The notes: a model not told the origin generated them from the letters alone. Counted from the stretch's first letter, positions 1-9,993 are shown. The stretch is 64,000 bases of DNA from Pseudoxanthomonas sp. F37 (GCF_022965755.1 NZ_CP095187.1:1550001-1614000); one strand, 5' to 3'. Program-made: numbers and translations.

Positions 1-238
1 CGATCTGCAGGCTGGGCCGCGCCTCTTCGTAGAAGCCGCGGTCCGCGCCTGTGGTGGGAACGACCAGATTCAGGCCATCCAGCCCGCCACGCAGGAACAG
101 GTGCACGACGGTGTCGTAGCTGTTCACGGCGGCATCCACCGGATCGGCGAACATCAGCGTGCCGCCGGTGGCGCCGACGATGGCGGCGCTGCCGCAGCCT
201 TTGACGAACTCGCGCCGGGTCAGTCGTAGATCGCGCAT
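1..238 (-). CDS. DUF1501 family protein, N-terminal part (cut by window edge)
   Basis: Only the first 79 codons are inside the window; the rest lies beyond position 1. The N-terminus reads MRDLRLTRREFVKGCGS, a twin-arginine (Tat) type signal with RRxFxK, followed by a small hydrophobic stretch. It continues with HLFLRGGLDGLNLVVP, typical of the start of DUF1501 proteins, which belong to the alkaline phosphatase/sulfatase-like superfamily. The gene starts 9 bp after the stop of the DUF1800 gene, and these two families are commonly paired in bacteria. The pair is presumably exported and co-transcribed. The biochemical function of the family is not established. Confidence 0.85.
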   Translation of the reverse strand, partial: MRDLRLTRREFVKGCGSAAIVGATGGTLMFADPVDAAVNSYDTVVHLFLRGGLDGLNLVVPTTGADRGFYEEARPSLQI

Positions 239-247
239 GGCAGGCCC

Positions 248-2119
248 TCAGCGGCTCATGAATTCGGGAGTCAGCAGGATCAGCGCCACCAGGCTGCGCA
301 GGCGCTCGTGGTTGTAGTGCCGTTTCAGGTCGCTGCCCTGCCAGGTGTTGGTGTCGGCGATGACATAGGTGTTGGGGTCGCCGTTCTGCGCCATGAATGC
401 CACCAGCGCCTGCTTGCGCGCCGCTTGGGGCTGGTAGCCCAGCAGGCGGGTGCACCACCAGGTGACCAGGTTGTTCGCGGTCCAGTTGGCGACCGGCACG
501 TTGGCGCGCGTGGTGTCGACGATCGGATGCAGCGGTACCTCGCCGTCCCGGGTCTCGGTCAGCCAGCCCAGCACGCGCCAGGTCATGGCGAAGGAGTTGG
601 AGCCCGACCATGCCAGGCCGGTGTCCGGATACCCGTTCGGTGCCGGCCAGTTGTACGGCGCATGGCCGGTGAAGCCGTACAACCACATGAAGTCGTTGCT
701 GCGGCCGTGGTCCGGGCGCAGCGTCCAGTCGCCGCCCAGCGCGCGCATCGCCGCCACCGCGGCATCGAAGGGGCGGCGGTTCTTCTGGCCGAAGCTGTTG
801 ATGAAATCATCGGAGTTCAGGATGTGGCGCATCACCCGTTCGATCTGGTCCGGCGCCTGCCAGTTCGCGCGGAAGATCGCCGCGGCGCTGTCGATCAGCG
901 CCTGCTTCGGTGTGTCGCTGATGAAGCGTCGGATCAGCTTCTTGCAGATGAACTTGGCCACGCGCGGATGGCTGGCCAGCCGGTCCAGCACGTCGCGGCC
1001 GTCCTTCATCGCCGGCTGTTCGGGATAGATCAGCATGCCGAGCAGGAACTTGGGGCCGGCATCGTGCCAGGACTGCCGGTAGACGAAGGTACCGTCGTTC
1101 TCGCTGGGGAACTGCCAGTGCCCGTTCTTGGCCGACCAGCCGGTGAAGGCCGCCGATGTCTCGTACACATCGATGTCGGTGTAGCCGATCGGGTAGGCCG
1201 GGTCCTCGGGGCAGGGCGGCACCTGGAACGGGTCCATGAAGCCCAGGTAGTTCTCCGCGCCCAGAGTGTGCAGTTCCAGCAGTTCGCGGGCGAAGTTCTC
1301 GTTCGGGCCCGAACGAGAATTGCTGATGTTGTCCAGGTAATAGAGCATCGCCGTGCTCTGCGCCACGCCTTCCAGCATCGTGCGGAAATTGCCCTTGGCG
1401 TTGGCGCGGATCACGTCGCGGTCGTAGTGCACGAACACCGGGCCGACGCTGAAGTCGGTGCCCAGCACGTTGAAGTGGTCGTGCCAGAAGTTCACCAGCA
1501 CTTCGCGCAGCTGCCGGCGCGAGTACACCGCGCGCACGAAGGCCGCGCGCTGCACCTCGTTGGCCGGACGCATGCGGATGCTGTGCTCGGGGTCCGGCAA
1601 CACATGGTCGGCCCACAGCTGGGTCAGCGACTTGCCGAGGGTGGTGTAGCCGGCCGCGTTGAGGCGGTTGCTGACCGCACTGTCGTCGATGGCGTCCCAG
1701 TCCAGCTGCCAGTCCACCCAGTTGGCCAGACGCTGGCGGTCGGTACTGCCCAGTGCGTTGAATTCGGCGATGCTGGCGGCGGTGGCACCATAGCTGAGGT
1801 TGTTCAGGGCCTGCACGGCAAAAGGCGGACGCGCCATCGTCAGCAGGCGCGGATGGGACTGGCCCATCATCACGCGGCCGCCGCTGCCGGCGGCGACGGC
1901 CTCAGGCGCGGGCGTCGTGTCCTTGGGACTGGGCCGTTCGCCGCCCTTCCAGCCGTACAGGCGGTTCAGTCGCTGGCGGACCTGGGCGGTGAGGTCGGCC
2001 TTGCGCCGCGGCACCGGTGCGTCGGTCTCCGCGCCGGCGCGGAGGGCCGGGCCGCCCGCGGCGCGGCGGACGGGCCCGCGCGCAGCGAACCGGCGCCACG
2101 GAAGGGTATAGCGCGCCAT
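248..2119 (-). CDS. DUF1800 domain-containing protein
   Basis: The protein has 623 residues. The start at 2119 (MARYTLPWRR) was chosen because a purine-rich GGGGAATGTGGG lies just upstream; an open frame reaches further but has no ribosome site. The family hallmark NENFARELLELHTLG lies near residue 270, and the length fits DUF1800. The first 90 residues are basic and Pro/Arg-rich with no clear signal peptide. The gene is the first of a two-gene unit with the DUF1501 gene 9 bp downstream. Function is unknown; the families are thought to act outside the cytoplasm. The DNA encoding the hallmark contains a perfect 24-bp palindrome (1296-1319). Confidence 0.85.
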   Translation of the reverse strand: MARYTLPWRRFAARGPVRRAAGGPALRAGAETDAPVPRRKADLTAQVRQRLNRLYGWKGGERPSPKDTTPAPEAVAAGSGGRVMMGQSHPRLLTMARPPFAVQALNNLSYGATAASIAEFNALGSTDRQRLANWVDWQLDWDAIDDSAVSNRLNAAGYTTLGKSLTQLWADHVLPDPEHSIRMRPANEVQRAAFVRAVYSRRQLREVLVNFWHDHFNVLGTDFSVGPVFVHYDRDVIRANAKGNFRTMLEGVAQSTAMLYYLDNISNSRSGPNENFARELLELHTLGAENYLGFMDPFQVPPCPEDPAYPIGYTDIDVYETSAAFTGWSAKNGHWQFPSENDGTFVYRQSWHDAGPKFLLGMLIYPEQPAMKDGRDVLDRLASHPRVAKFICKKLIRRFISDTPKQALIDSAAAIFRANWQAPDQIERVMRHILNSDDFINSFGQKNRRPFDAAVAAMRALGGDWTLRPDHGRSNDFMWLYGFTGHAPYNWPAPNGYPDTGLAWSGSNSFAMTWRVLGWLTETRDGEVPLHPIVDTTRANVPVANWTANNLVTWWCTRLLGYQPQAARKQALVAFMAQNGDPNTYVIADTNTWQGSDLKRHYNHERLRSLVALILLTPEFMSR

Positions 2120-2218
2120 GCGGTGTTTCCCACATTCCCCAGGAAGGCGGCAGTATTGGCCAGGACCCCGCACGCCGTTTGCGACAGCGCGCACAGCCCG
2201 GTCATGCCGGACCCCGGG

Positions 2219-3622
2219 TCAGACCAGGCCGGTGGCGTAGAACGTGCCGATCACCACGAACACGGCCGCGGTCTTGATCAGGGTGATGGCGAAGATGTCC
2301 TTGTACGACTGCCGGTGGCTCAGGCCGGTGACGGCCAGCAAGGTGATCACCGCACCATTGTGGGGCAGGGTGTCCATGCCGCCGGAGGCCATCGAGGCCA
2401 CGCGGTGCAGCACCTCCATCGGGATGCCGGCCGCGTTCGCGTTGGCGATGAAGCTGTCGGCCATCGCCGCCAGCGCAATGCTCATGCCGCCCGAGGCCGA
2501 ACCGGTGATGCCGGCCAGCGCGGTGACCGAGATCGCCTCGTTGACCAGTGGGTTAGGGATGGCCTGTAACGCATTGGCCACCACCAGGAAGCCCGGCAGG
2601 GCGGCGATGACGGCACCGAACCCGTATTCCGATGCCGTGTTCATCGAGGCCAGCAATGCGCCGCCGATGGCGCTCTTCGTGCCTTCTGCGAAACTGGCGA
2701 ACACCGGCTTCCACGCGAACGCGATCACCGAGACGATGCCCACCAGCAGCGCGCCCTGCACGGCCCAGATGGCGGCGACCTTCGAGATTTCCTGCACCAC
2801 GGGCGCGGGGTTGCCGATGACGGCAGGCACGAAGGATTGGCTGTCGCCGTAGAAGCCGGGAATCCAGCGGGTGAACAGGAAGTTGGCCACGCCCACCAGC
2901 AGCAGCGGCAGGATCGCGATCAGCGGATGCGCCAGGCGGTCGCCGTTGAAGGGCTCCGGCTCGTTGCGCAGTTCCGCGCCGCCGGCATAGCCCTCGCCAT
3001 TGCGCGCGGCCACCCGGCGGCGCCATTCCAGGTAGCTCATGCCGACGATCAGGATGAACACGCCGCCGATCGTGCCCAGCACCGGCGCGGCCCAGCCGGT
3101 GGTGCCGAAGAACGACGTCGGGATGATGTTCTGGATCTGCGGCGTGCCCGGCAGTGCATCCATGGTGAAGGTGAAGGCGCCCAGTGCGATGGTGCCCGGC
3201 ACCAGCCGCTTGGGGATATCGCTCTGGCGGAACAGTTCCGCCGCGAACGGGTACACCGCGAACACCACCACGAACAGCGACACGCCGCCGTAGGTCAGCA
3301 GCGCGCACACCAGCACGATGGACAGCATGGCGCGCTGCGCGCCGACCACCTTGATGGTGGCTTTCACTATCGCCTTGGAGAAGCCCGAGATCTCGATCAG
3401 CTTGCCGAACACCGCGCCCAGCAGGAACACCGGGAAGTACAGCTTCAGGAAGCCGACCATCTTGTCCATGAACAGGCCGGTGAACATGGGCGCCACCAGC
3501 GAGGGATCGGTCAGCAGCACCGCGCCCAGCGCCGCGATGGGCGCGAACAGGATGACGCTGTAGCCGCGGTAGGCCACGAACATCAGGAAGCACAGCGCGG
3601 CCAGCACGATCAGGAACGACAT
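2219..3622 (-). CDS. GntP family permease
   Basis: This 467-residue polytopic inner-membrane protein belongs to the GntP (gluconate:H+ symporter) family. It starts MSFLIVLAALCFLMFVAYRG and contains about a dozen hydrophobic segments. The start at 3622 has AGGAGT 8 bp upstream. GntP members import gluconate and other small hydroxy acids. Here it is divergent from a TonB receptor and shares a promoter motif with 3-hydroxybutyrate genes 9 kb away, so 3-hydroxybutyrate is a plausible substrate. That assignment is inference; the sequence alone does not separate the substrates within GntP. Confidence 0.85.
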   Translation of the reverse strand: MSFLIVLAALCFLMFVAYRGYSVILFAPIAALGAVLLTDPSLVAPMFTGLFMDKMVGFLKLYFPVFLLGAVFGKLIEISGFSKAIVKATIKVVGAQRAMLSIVLVCALLTYGGVSLFVVVFAVYPFAAELFRQSDIPKRLVPGTIALGAFTFTMDALPGTPQIQNIIPTSFFGTTGWAAPVLGTIGGVFILIVGMSYLEWRRRVAARNGEGYAGGAELRNEPEPFNGDRLAHPLIAILPLLLVGVANFLFTRWIPGFYGDSQSFVPAVIGNPAPVVQEISKVAAIWAVQGALLVGIVSVIAFAWKPVFASFAEGTKSAIGGALLASMNTASEYGFGAVIAALPGFLVVANALQAIPNPLVNEAISVTALAGITGSASGGMSIALAAMADSFIANANAAGIPMEVLHRVASMASGGMDTLPHNGAVITLLAVTGLSHRQSYKDIFAITLIKTAAVFVVIGTFYATGLV

Positions 3623-3692
3623 CCACGACTCCTCGGCCAGCGCCGGTTGCAGGTGCGGCGAGTATCGGCAGGGCCGTGGCGGCCGTCCCACT

Positions 3693-3708
3693 GTACGAAG
3701 GTACGATG
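3693..3708. promoter_or_regulatory. Shared 16-bp operator-like motif, copy 1 (TonB receptor / GntP divergent promoter)
   Basis: The sequence GTACGAAGGTACGATG sits in the 173-bp intergenic region between the divergent GntP and TonB genes. It contains a direct repeat of GTACGA with 8-bp periodicity. A near-identical copy (14 of 16 positions) occurs at 12926-12941 between the divergent hydroxybutyrate dehydrogenase and oligomer hydrolase genes. In both copies a TAGTKT -10-like element follows at 20-21 bp (TAGTGT at 3730 here). The placement fits an activator site overlapping the -35 region of a rightward promoter. The response regulator at 11307-11972 is a candidate binder, by inference. Confidence 0.55.
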
Positions 3709-3795
3709 CCGCCCGCGCGGCCCGCCCTCTAGTGTTCGCTCCAATCGGCGGCATCCGCCCGCCGCCAACGTCATACCCGGGAGGAGGGGAGACCC

Positions 3796-6021
3796 ATGAA
3801 GCGCAAGCATCTGAGCCTGGCCATCGGCTGCGTCCTGTTGTCGTCCGTGCCGGTGGCATGGGCGCAGGAGGCCGCGCCGGCCGGCGACACGCCAGCCGCC
3901 AACGCCACCACGCTGGATTCGGTCAAGGTCACCGCACGCAAGCGCGAAGAGACCCTGCAGGACGTGCCGGTGGCCGTCACCGCGTTCACGCCGGAAACCC
4001 TGGACAAGCTGAACATCAAGGACCTGGGCGACCTGGACGCGCAGGTGCCCAACCTGACCGTGTACGCGGCGCGTGGCTCCACCAGCACCGTCACCGCCTA
4101 CATCCGCGGCGTGGGCCAGGCCGATCCGCTGTGGGGCGTGGACCCGGGCGTGGGCATCTATCTGGACGACGTCTACATCGCCCGTCCCCAGGGCGCGTTG
4201 CTGGACGTGTTCGACGTGGAGCGCATCGAGGTGCTGCGCGGTCCGCAGGGCACCCTGTACGGCAAGAACACCATCGGCGGCGCCATCAAGTACATCTCGC
4301 GCGGCCTGCCGCAGGAGACCACGGGCTTCGCCTCGGTCACCGTGGGCAACTACAACCAGCTGGACGTGAAGGCGGCGCTGGGCGGCGAGATCGGCGGCAA
4401 GGACAGCGGCCTGCGCGGCCGCGTGTCGGTGGCCAGCATGAACCGCGACGGCTTCGGCGAGAACAAGCTCAACGGCCAGCAGGTCAGCGACAAGGAGATC
4501 AATGCGGTCCGCCTGCAGCTGGGGGCGTACTCGCAGGACGATTTCGACGTGCAGTTCGCGTTCGACTATCTTGACGACCAGTCCGGCGTGCGCGGCGGCA
4601 AGCTGTTGTCGGCCAACACCAGTGCGACGGCGAACTTCCTGTTCCCGGGGTTGTCGGCCTATACCCCGATGGACAGCCGCTACGACATCTACAGCGCGAT
4701 GCCCAATGTCAACGACACCGAGATGAAGGGGCTGTCGGCGACCGTGAACTGGCGTCCCAACGACGACTGGGCGTTCAAGTACATCGTCGCCAAGCGCGAG
4801 TCGGATACCGAGACCAACATCGATTTCGACATGACGCCGTTCCCGGTCGCGGACGTGAAGGCGTTCTACAGCGACAGCCAGGTGACCAACGAAGTGCAGG
4901 CCAACTACGATGCCGGCGGTCGTGCGCGCGGCGTGGTCGGTATCTACCATTTCGATGGCGATGCTGGTGGCCAGGTGCTGAACAACTTCTTCGGCCTGAG
5001 CTTCGGCGACACCCAGGGCGTGGTGAATACCAGCAGCCTGTCCGTCTATACCGACTGGACGTTCGACCTGACCGATCGCCTGAAGCTGGACGTCGGCGCC
5101 CGCTACACCGACGAGGACAAGCATGCGGTGGCCTACAACATCGGCTATACCGATGCCACCTTCACGGTTCCCAACGGCGTGGTGGCCGCGAACTTCGACA
5201 AGACCATCAACTTCAAGAACGTCTCGCCGAAGGTCTCGCTGGACTACCAGATCACGCCCGACATCATGGTCTACGGCCTGGCCTCGCGCGGCTTCAAGTC
5301 CGGCGGCTACAACATCCGCGCCAATACCACGGCGGTGCCGCGCTCGGGCGAGCCGTTCGACGACGAGCAGGTCGACAGCTTCGAGGTCGGCAGCAAGATG
5401 TCCTTCCTCGACCAGCGCCTGTTCCTGAACCTGTCGGCATTCCACAACAAGTACGAGGACATCCAGCTGTCGGTGTTCACCCAGTACATCGACGGCAACG
5501 GAAACCCGCAGTTCTTCGGCGACTTCACCAACGCCGGCAAGGGCACGGTGAACGGCGTGGAGGTGGAGTACCAGTTCCTGCCCACCCAGCACTGGCTGAT
5601 CAGCGGCAACCTGGCCTGGCTGGATGCCAAGTACGACGAGTTCATCACCGGCGGCGTCAATGTCGCCGACAGCCAGTACTTCACCAACGCCCCGGAATTC
5701 TCCGGCGCACTCAACGTGGAGTACCGCACCGATCTCGCGAACGGGGGCAACCTCTCCGCGCGGGTGACCTACTCCTACCAGTCCGAGGTCTATCCCACCA
5801 CCGACCTCAGCGAGGCGATCAAGCAGCCCGGCTACGGCCTGCTCGGTGCAGGCGTGGTCTGGCGCGCGAACGACGCATGGTCGTTCTCGCTGCAGGGGAC
5901 CAATCTGACCGACGAGGAATACCGCACCACCGGTTACAACCTGCAGGCGGCGCTGGGCGTCCTGTCCGGCTTCTACGGTCCGCCGCGCCAGTACAGCCTG
6001 ACCGCGCGCTACGACTTCTGA
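3796..6021 (+). CDS. TonB-dependent outer-membrane receptor
   Basis: The protein has 741 residues. A classic signal peptide (MKRKHLSLAIGCVLLSS) ends near AWA at residues 21-23. It is followed by a TonB-box-like stretch (LDSVKVTARKREE), a plug domain with QDVPVAVTAF and the VLRGPQGTLYGKN motif, and a long beta-barrel ending in aromatic residues (ARYDF), as required for outer-membrane assembly. The start has GGGAGGAGGGGAG upstream. It is divergent from the GntP permease and carries the 16-bp motif shared with the PHB-oligomer genes. Hydroxybutyrate oligomers or a related organic acid are therefore possible cargo (inference). No siderophore or sugar genes lie beside it. Confidence 0.92.
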   Translation: MKRKHLSLAIGCVLLSSVPVAWAQEAAPAGDTPAANATTLDSVKVTARKREETLQDVPVAVTAFTPETLDKLNIKDLGDLDAQVPNLTVYAARGSTSTVTAYIRGVGQADPLWGVDPGVGIYLDDVYIARPQGALLDVFDVERIEVLRGPQGTLYGKNTIGGAIKYISRGLPQETTGFASVTVGNYNQLDVKAALGGEIGGKDSGLRGRVSVASMNRDGFGENKLNGQQVSDKEINAVRLQLGAYSQDDFDVQFAFDYLDDQSGVRGGKLLSANTSATANFLFPGLSAYTPMDSRYDIYSAMPNVNDTEMKGLSATVNWRPNDDWAFKYIVAKRESDTETNIDFDMTPFPVADVKAFYSDSQVTNEVQANYDAGGRARGVVGIYHFDGDAGGQVLNNFFGLSFGDTQGVVNTSSLSVYTDWTFDLTDRLKLDVGARYTDEDKHAVAYNIGYTDATFTVPNGVVAANFDKTINFKNVSPKVSLDYQITPDIMVYGLASRGFKSGGYNIRANTTAVPRSGEPFDDEQVDSFEVGSKMSFLDQRLFLNLSAFHNKYEDIQLSVFTQYIDGNGNPQFFGDFTNAGKGTVNGVEVEYQFLPTQHWLISGNLAWLDAKYDEFITGGVNVADSQYFTNAPEFSGALNVEYRTDLANGGNLSARVTYSYQSEVYPTTDLSEAIKQPGYGLLGAGVVWRANDAWSFSLQGTNLTDEEYRTTGYNLQAALGVLSGFYGPPRQYSLTARYDF

Positions 6022-6104
6022 CGCGCAACCCGAGGCGACGCGGCGCTGCGCATGCAGTGCCGCGTCGTCGTTCGTGCACGGGCGGGTGGAAGGCCGGCGC
6101 GCCC

Positions 6105-6449
6105 TCAGGGCTTGCGGGCGGGACGTTCGGGCTTGCGCGGCGAGGCCAGGTACTCCTCCGCCAGCAGGCCGGCCACGCCGGTGGTCGGGGCGGGGGTGCC
6201 CTTGTCGGTCCTGGCGACGGCGCACTCCTGCTTGTCCTGGGCCAGGTTGGGGCAGCTGACGCATTGCCTGCCGTCGGTGTTGTTGACGCAGATCTCGTAG
6301 TTGTCGCCCTTGTTGGCGATGCTGCAGTCCGGGCCACGCGATATGCAGATGCCGAGCGCGGTGCTGGTGCGCGTTGCCCAGGCGGGCGCGGATGCGGCAA
6401 TCAGTACGAGGGACAGCGCGACAGCGCGCAGGAACATGTGGTTGTGCAT
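6105..6449 (-). CDS. Small cysteine-containing secreted protein, unknown function
   Basis: The protein has 114 residues. A signal peptide (MHNHMFLRAVALSLVLIAAS, cleavage near AWA) is followed by a short region with five cysteines (GICIS, PDCS, EICV, QCVSC) and a basic, Pro-rich tail ending RPARKP. The start at 6449 is fixed by AAGGAGATCGTC directly upstream. Another cysteine (QECAV) makes six in total, so disulfide formation in the periplasm is likely. It converges on the TonB receptor and has no recognisable domain or operon partner. Confidence 0.7.
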   Translation of the reverse strand: MHNHMFLRAVALSLVLIAASAPAWATRTSTALGICISRGPDCSIANKGDNYEICVNNTDGRQCVSCPNLAQDKQECAVARTDKGTPAPTTGVAGLLAEEYLASPRKPERPARKP

Positions 6450-6666
6450 GACGATCTCCTTGTTCGACTCCGTGTGGGCACCCCCTTGGGCCCGGCGATG
6501 ACGGAACCGCAGGGCGTCCACCCCGTCGGGGGGCGTCACGCATCGGTTTCGTCATGAGGAAGAACGAGGCCCTGCGGAGACGTCGGCCACGGCAATGGGC
6601 GGGGGACGGCGCCGATCGTCGGCGCGGTAAGATCGTGGCTGGGCCGACAGGACGATTCGAGGAAGC

Positions 6667-9600
6667 ATGCTGAGCATCGGTATCGTGGTGCTGGCGGGGC
6701 TGCTCTGGCTGGGCGTGCTGTTCGGCTCGGCGCTGTATGCCGAGCGCCACCCGCGCGTGCTGGCGGTGCAGTGGCCGTACATCTACGCGCTGTCGCTCGC
6801 CGTCTACTGCACGTCGTGGACGTTCTTCGGCACGGTGACCCAGGCCGCGCGCTACGGGTGGCCGCTGCCTCCCACCTTCGTCGGCACCATCCTGCTGTAC
6901 GTGTTCGGCGCGTTCCTGCTGGTGCGGTTGGTACGGATGGCGCGCGAGTCCAATGCCACCTCGCTGGCCGACCTGATCGCCACGCGGCTGGGCAAGGACG
7001 GGTGGCTGGCGGCCACCGTCACCCTGGTCGCCGCGCTGGGACTGATCCCCTACATCGCGCTGCAGTTGAAGGCGGTGGCGATGAGCTTCGCGCTGCTGAC
7101 GCGCTCGCCGGGCAACGACGCGCTGCCCGCCTGGCAGGACAGCGCGCTGTACGTGGCGCTGGCGATGGCGGTGTTCGCGATGCTGTTCGGCACGCGCCGC
7201 GCGAGTGCGGCCGAACACAACCGCGGCCTGGTCCTGGCGATGGCGTTCGAGTCGCTGTTCAAGCTGGCGGCGATGCTGGCGCTGGGCGTGTTCGTCTGGT
7301 GGGGCCTGCCCGAACTGCCCGAGGTGCCCGCCGTGCAGGCACCGCCGTCCACCACCTACGGCTTTCTGCCGCTGGTGGCATTGGGCGTGCTGGCGATGTT
7401 CACCCTGCCGCACCAGGTGCACGTGGGCGTGGTGGAATGCCGCGACGAGCGCCATGTGCGCACGGCGCGCTGGCTGTTCCCGCTGTACATGGTGCTGATG
7501 GCCGCGCCCCTGCTGCCGCTGGCGCGCGCGGGCGGCGCGATGTTCGGCGATGCGGTGCCGTCCGACCTCTACGTGCTGGCGCTGCCGCTGTCGCAGGGGC
7601 AGCAGGGCCTGGCACTGCTCGCGTTCCTCGGCGGCCTCAGCGCCGCGACCGGCATGGTGGTGGTCAGCACGCTGACGCTCAGCCTGATGATCGGCAACCA
7701 CTGGCTGGCGCCGGGCCTGTTGCGCGGCGGCTGGCTGCGCGGCACCGGTGGCGACCTGCGCGGCGCGGTGCTGGCGCAGCGGCGCATCGGCATCGTCGCG
7801 GTGATGTTGCTGGCGTGGGCGTACAGCCGGCTGATCGCGGGCAACGATGCGCTGGCCGATGTGGGAGCGGTGTCGTTCTCGGCGCTGGCGACGCTGGCAC
7901 CGGCACTGGGCTTCGCCATCTGGCGGCCGCAGACGCCGCCGCGCGCGGTGATCGCCGGCATCGTGGCGGCATTCGCCGTGTGGGTGTGGCTGCTGCTGCT
8001 GCCGGTGACGATGGACGCGCGCGGCGTGGCGCCGGCCTGGCTGCAGGCTGGCCCGTTCGGCATTGCCGGGCTCTCGCCCGATGGTTTCTTCGGATTGACC
8101 GGATGGAGCCGGCTGGGCCGCGCGGTGGGCGTCAGCCTGTTCCTGGGCACGGCGGTGACGTTGCTGGTGATGGGCTGGCGCGGCACGGCCCCGCGCAGGC
8201 TCGACAGCCGCGGTTTCGATGCCAAGACCCTGCGCGATGCCGGCCGCCGCTTCCTGCCGCGCGAACGCGTGGAGGAACTGCTGGCCGATGCGCCGCGCAG
8301 CGGCCCGGTGCCCGGCGCGATCGAGGCGCGCCTGGAGCGCGAACTGTCGGCCGTGCTGGGCTCGGCTTCGGCACGCCTGCTGCTGGATGCCGCGCGACGC
8401 GAGAGCGGTGACCTGGACACGGTGGCCGCCATCGTCGGCGAAGTCTCCCAGGACCTGCGCTTCAACCAGCAGGTGCTGGAAGCCGCGCTGCAGAACATGA
8501 GCCAGGGCATCAGCGTGATCGACCGCGAGCAGCGGCTGGTGGCATGGAACCGCCGCTATGCGCAGATGTTCGGTTTCCCGTCCGAACTGCTGCAGGTCGG
8601 GCGTCCCATCGCCGACCTCACGCGATGGGCCCTGCAACGCATGCCGCAGCGCGGGCAGGACGAACGGGCGCTGGACCGGCGGCTGGCCTTCATGCGCGCC
8701 GGCACGCCGCACCTGACCGAGCGCGTGTTTCCCGACGGCAGCATCGTGGAGATCCGCGGCAATCCCATGCCGGGCGGCGGCTTCGTGGCCACGTACACCG
8801 ACGTGACCGCCTCGCGCCAGGCCGAGCGCGAACTCAAGCAGGCCAACGAGACCCTGGAGCAGCGCGTGGCCGAGCGCACCGCACTGCTGGAAACGGCCAA
8901 GCGCGAGGCCGAGCATGCGAACGATGCCAAGAGCCGCTTCCTGACCGCGATCGGCCACGACCTGCTGCAGCCCTTGCACGCTGCGCAGCTGTTCACCGAC
9001 GCGCTGTCGCAGCAGCTGCCGGAACAGCGCCAGCGCGACACCGCTCTGCAGGTGCGCGGCGCGCTGGATTCCACCACCGACCTGCTGACCGGCCTGCTGG
9101 ACATGTCGCGGCTGGAGGCCGGCGGGCTGGTCCCCGAGCCGCGCGACCTGCCGCTGATGGACGTGCTGGAGCCGCTGGCGTCGGAATTCCGCGTACTGGC
9201 ACGCGAGCGCGGCCTGTCGTTCGCGATGGTGCCCACCCGTGCCTGGGTGCACACCGATCCGCAGCTGCTGCGCCGCATCCTGCAGAACTTCCTGGCCAAT
9301 GCCGTGCGCTACACCGCACGCGGCGGCGTGCGGCTGGGCGTACGTCGTCGTGGCGCTCGCCTGCGCGTGGAGGTGTGGGATACCGGGCCGGGCATCGCCG
9401 AGGCCGAGCAGCGGCGGATCTTCGAGGAATTCCGCCGCGGCGACGACGTGCCGGGGCAGGGCCTGGGACTGGGCCTGTCGATCGCCGACCGCATCGCCAT
9501 GCTGCTGGACGCGCCCCTGTCGCTGCGCAGCCGGGTCGGGCACGGCGCCGTCTTCGCGGTCGACCTGGTGCGGGTGGCGCCTCCCGTGGCGACGCCTTCA

Positions 9601-9993
9601 CTGGCCGGCAAGCCCGGCCTGGCCGGCCGCCATGTGCTGGCGGTGGACAACGATCCCGACGCGCTCGAGGCATTGCGCCAGGTGCTCATGGGGTGGGGAT
9701 GCAGCGTGGCGACCGCCAGCGATGGCGCAGCTGCCGACGCTGCGTTGCGCGCACGGGCCGCGGACCTGTGGCTGTTCGACTATCACCTGGATGCCGGCGA
9801 CACCGGCGTCGCGCTGGCCGAACGCCTGCGTGCCGCGCATGGGCAACGTCCGTGCCTGATCCTGAGCGCCGACCAGACCGAGGCGGTACGCCGCGCGGTA
9901 CGCGACGCCGACCTGCCGCTGCTGGCCAAGCCGGTACGGCCGCTGGCGCTGAAGTCGGTGCTGGACCGCTTGCTGGTGGCGCGGGCGATGTGA
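6667..9993 (+). CDS. Transporter-like hybrid sensor histidine kinase (SSS-STAC-PAS-HK-REC)
   Basis: The protein has 1108 residues. Residues 1 to about 500 form a multi-spanning sodium:solute-symporter-like domain. A STAC-like linker follows (about 510-590), then a PAS domain (about 600-720, LEAALQNMSQGISVIDREQR). The kinase core has phospho-acceptor His764 (AIGHDLLQPL), an N box (LQNFLANAVRYT), G1 (DTGPGIA) and G2 (GQGLGLGLSIADR). A C-terminal receiver has acceptor Asp1038 and Lys in LLAKPVRP. This architecture is that of the CrbS/CbrA-like group, whose members sense carbon sources and pair with NarL/LuxR regulators; such a regulator is encoded at 11307-11972. It probably controls organic-acid or 3-hydroxybutyrate use (inference). 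Confidence 0.9.
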   Translation: MLSIGIVVLAGLLWLGVLFGSALYAERHPRVLAVQWPYIYALSLAVYCTSWTFFGTVTQAARYGWPLPPTFVGTILLYVFGAFLLVRLVRMARESNATSLADLIATRLGKDGWLAATVTLVAALGLIPYIALQLKAVAMSFALLTRSPGNDALPAWQDSALYVALAMAVFAMLFGTRRASAAEHNRGLVLAMAFESLFKLAAMLALGVFVWWGLPELPEVPAVQAPPSTTYGFLPLVALGVLAMFTLPHQVHVGVVECRDERHVRTARWLFPLYMVLMAAPLLPLARAGGAMFGDAVPSDLYVLALPLSQGQQGLALLAFLGGLSAATGMVVVSTLTLSLMIGNHWLAPGLLRGGWLRGTGGDLRGAVLAQRRIGIVAVMLLAWAYSRLIAGNDALADVGAVSFSALATLAPALGFAIWRPQTPPRAVIAGIVAAFAVWVWLLLLPVTMDARGVAPAWLQAGPFGIAGLSPDGFFGLTGWSRLGRAVGVSLFLGTAVTLLVMGWRGTAPRRLDSRGFDAKTLRDAGRRFLPRERVEELLADAPRSGPVPGAIEARLERELSAVLGSASARLLLDAARRESGDLDTVAAIVGEVSQDLRFNQQVLEAALQNMSQGISVIDREQRLVAWNRRYAQMFGFPSELLQVGRPIADLTRWALQRMPQRGQDERALDRRLAFMRAGTPHLTERVFPDGSIVEIRGNPMPGGGFVATYTDVTASRQAERELKQANETLEQRVAERTALLETAKREAEHANDAKSRFLTAIGHDLLQPLHAAQLFTDALSQQLPEQRQRDTALQVRGALDSTTDLLTGLLDMSRLEAGGLVPEPRDLPLMDVLEPLASEFRVLARERGLSFAMVPTRAWVHTDPQLLRRILQNFLANAVRYTARGGVRLGVRRRGARLRVEVWDTGPGIAEAEQRRIFEEFRRGDDVPGQGLGLGLSIADRIAMLLDAPLSLRSRVGHGAVFAVDLVRVAPPVATPSLAGKPGLAGRHVLAVDNDPDALEALRQVLMGWGCSVATASDGAAADAALRARAADLWLFDYHLDAGDTGVALAERLRAAHGQRPCLILSADQTEAVRRAVRDADLPLLAKPVRPLALKSVLDRLLVARAM

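Noticed and set aside
3610-9543. A very long open frame on the minus strand
   Set aside because: It runs antisense to the TonB receptor and sensor kinase and has the His/Arg/Gln/Ala-rich look of GC-rich shadow frames, with no domain or ribosome site.
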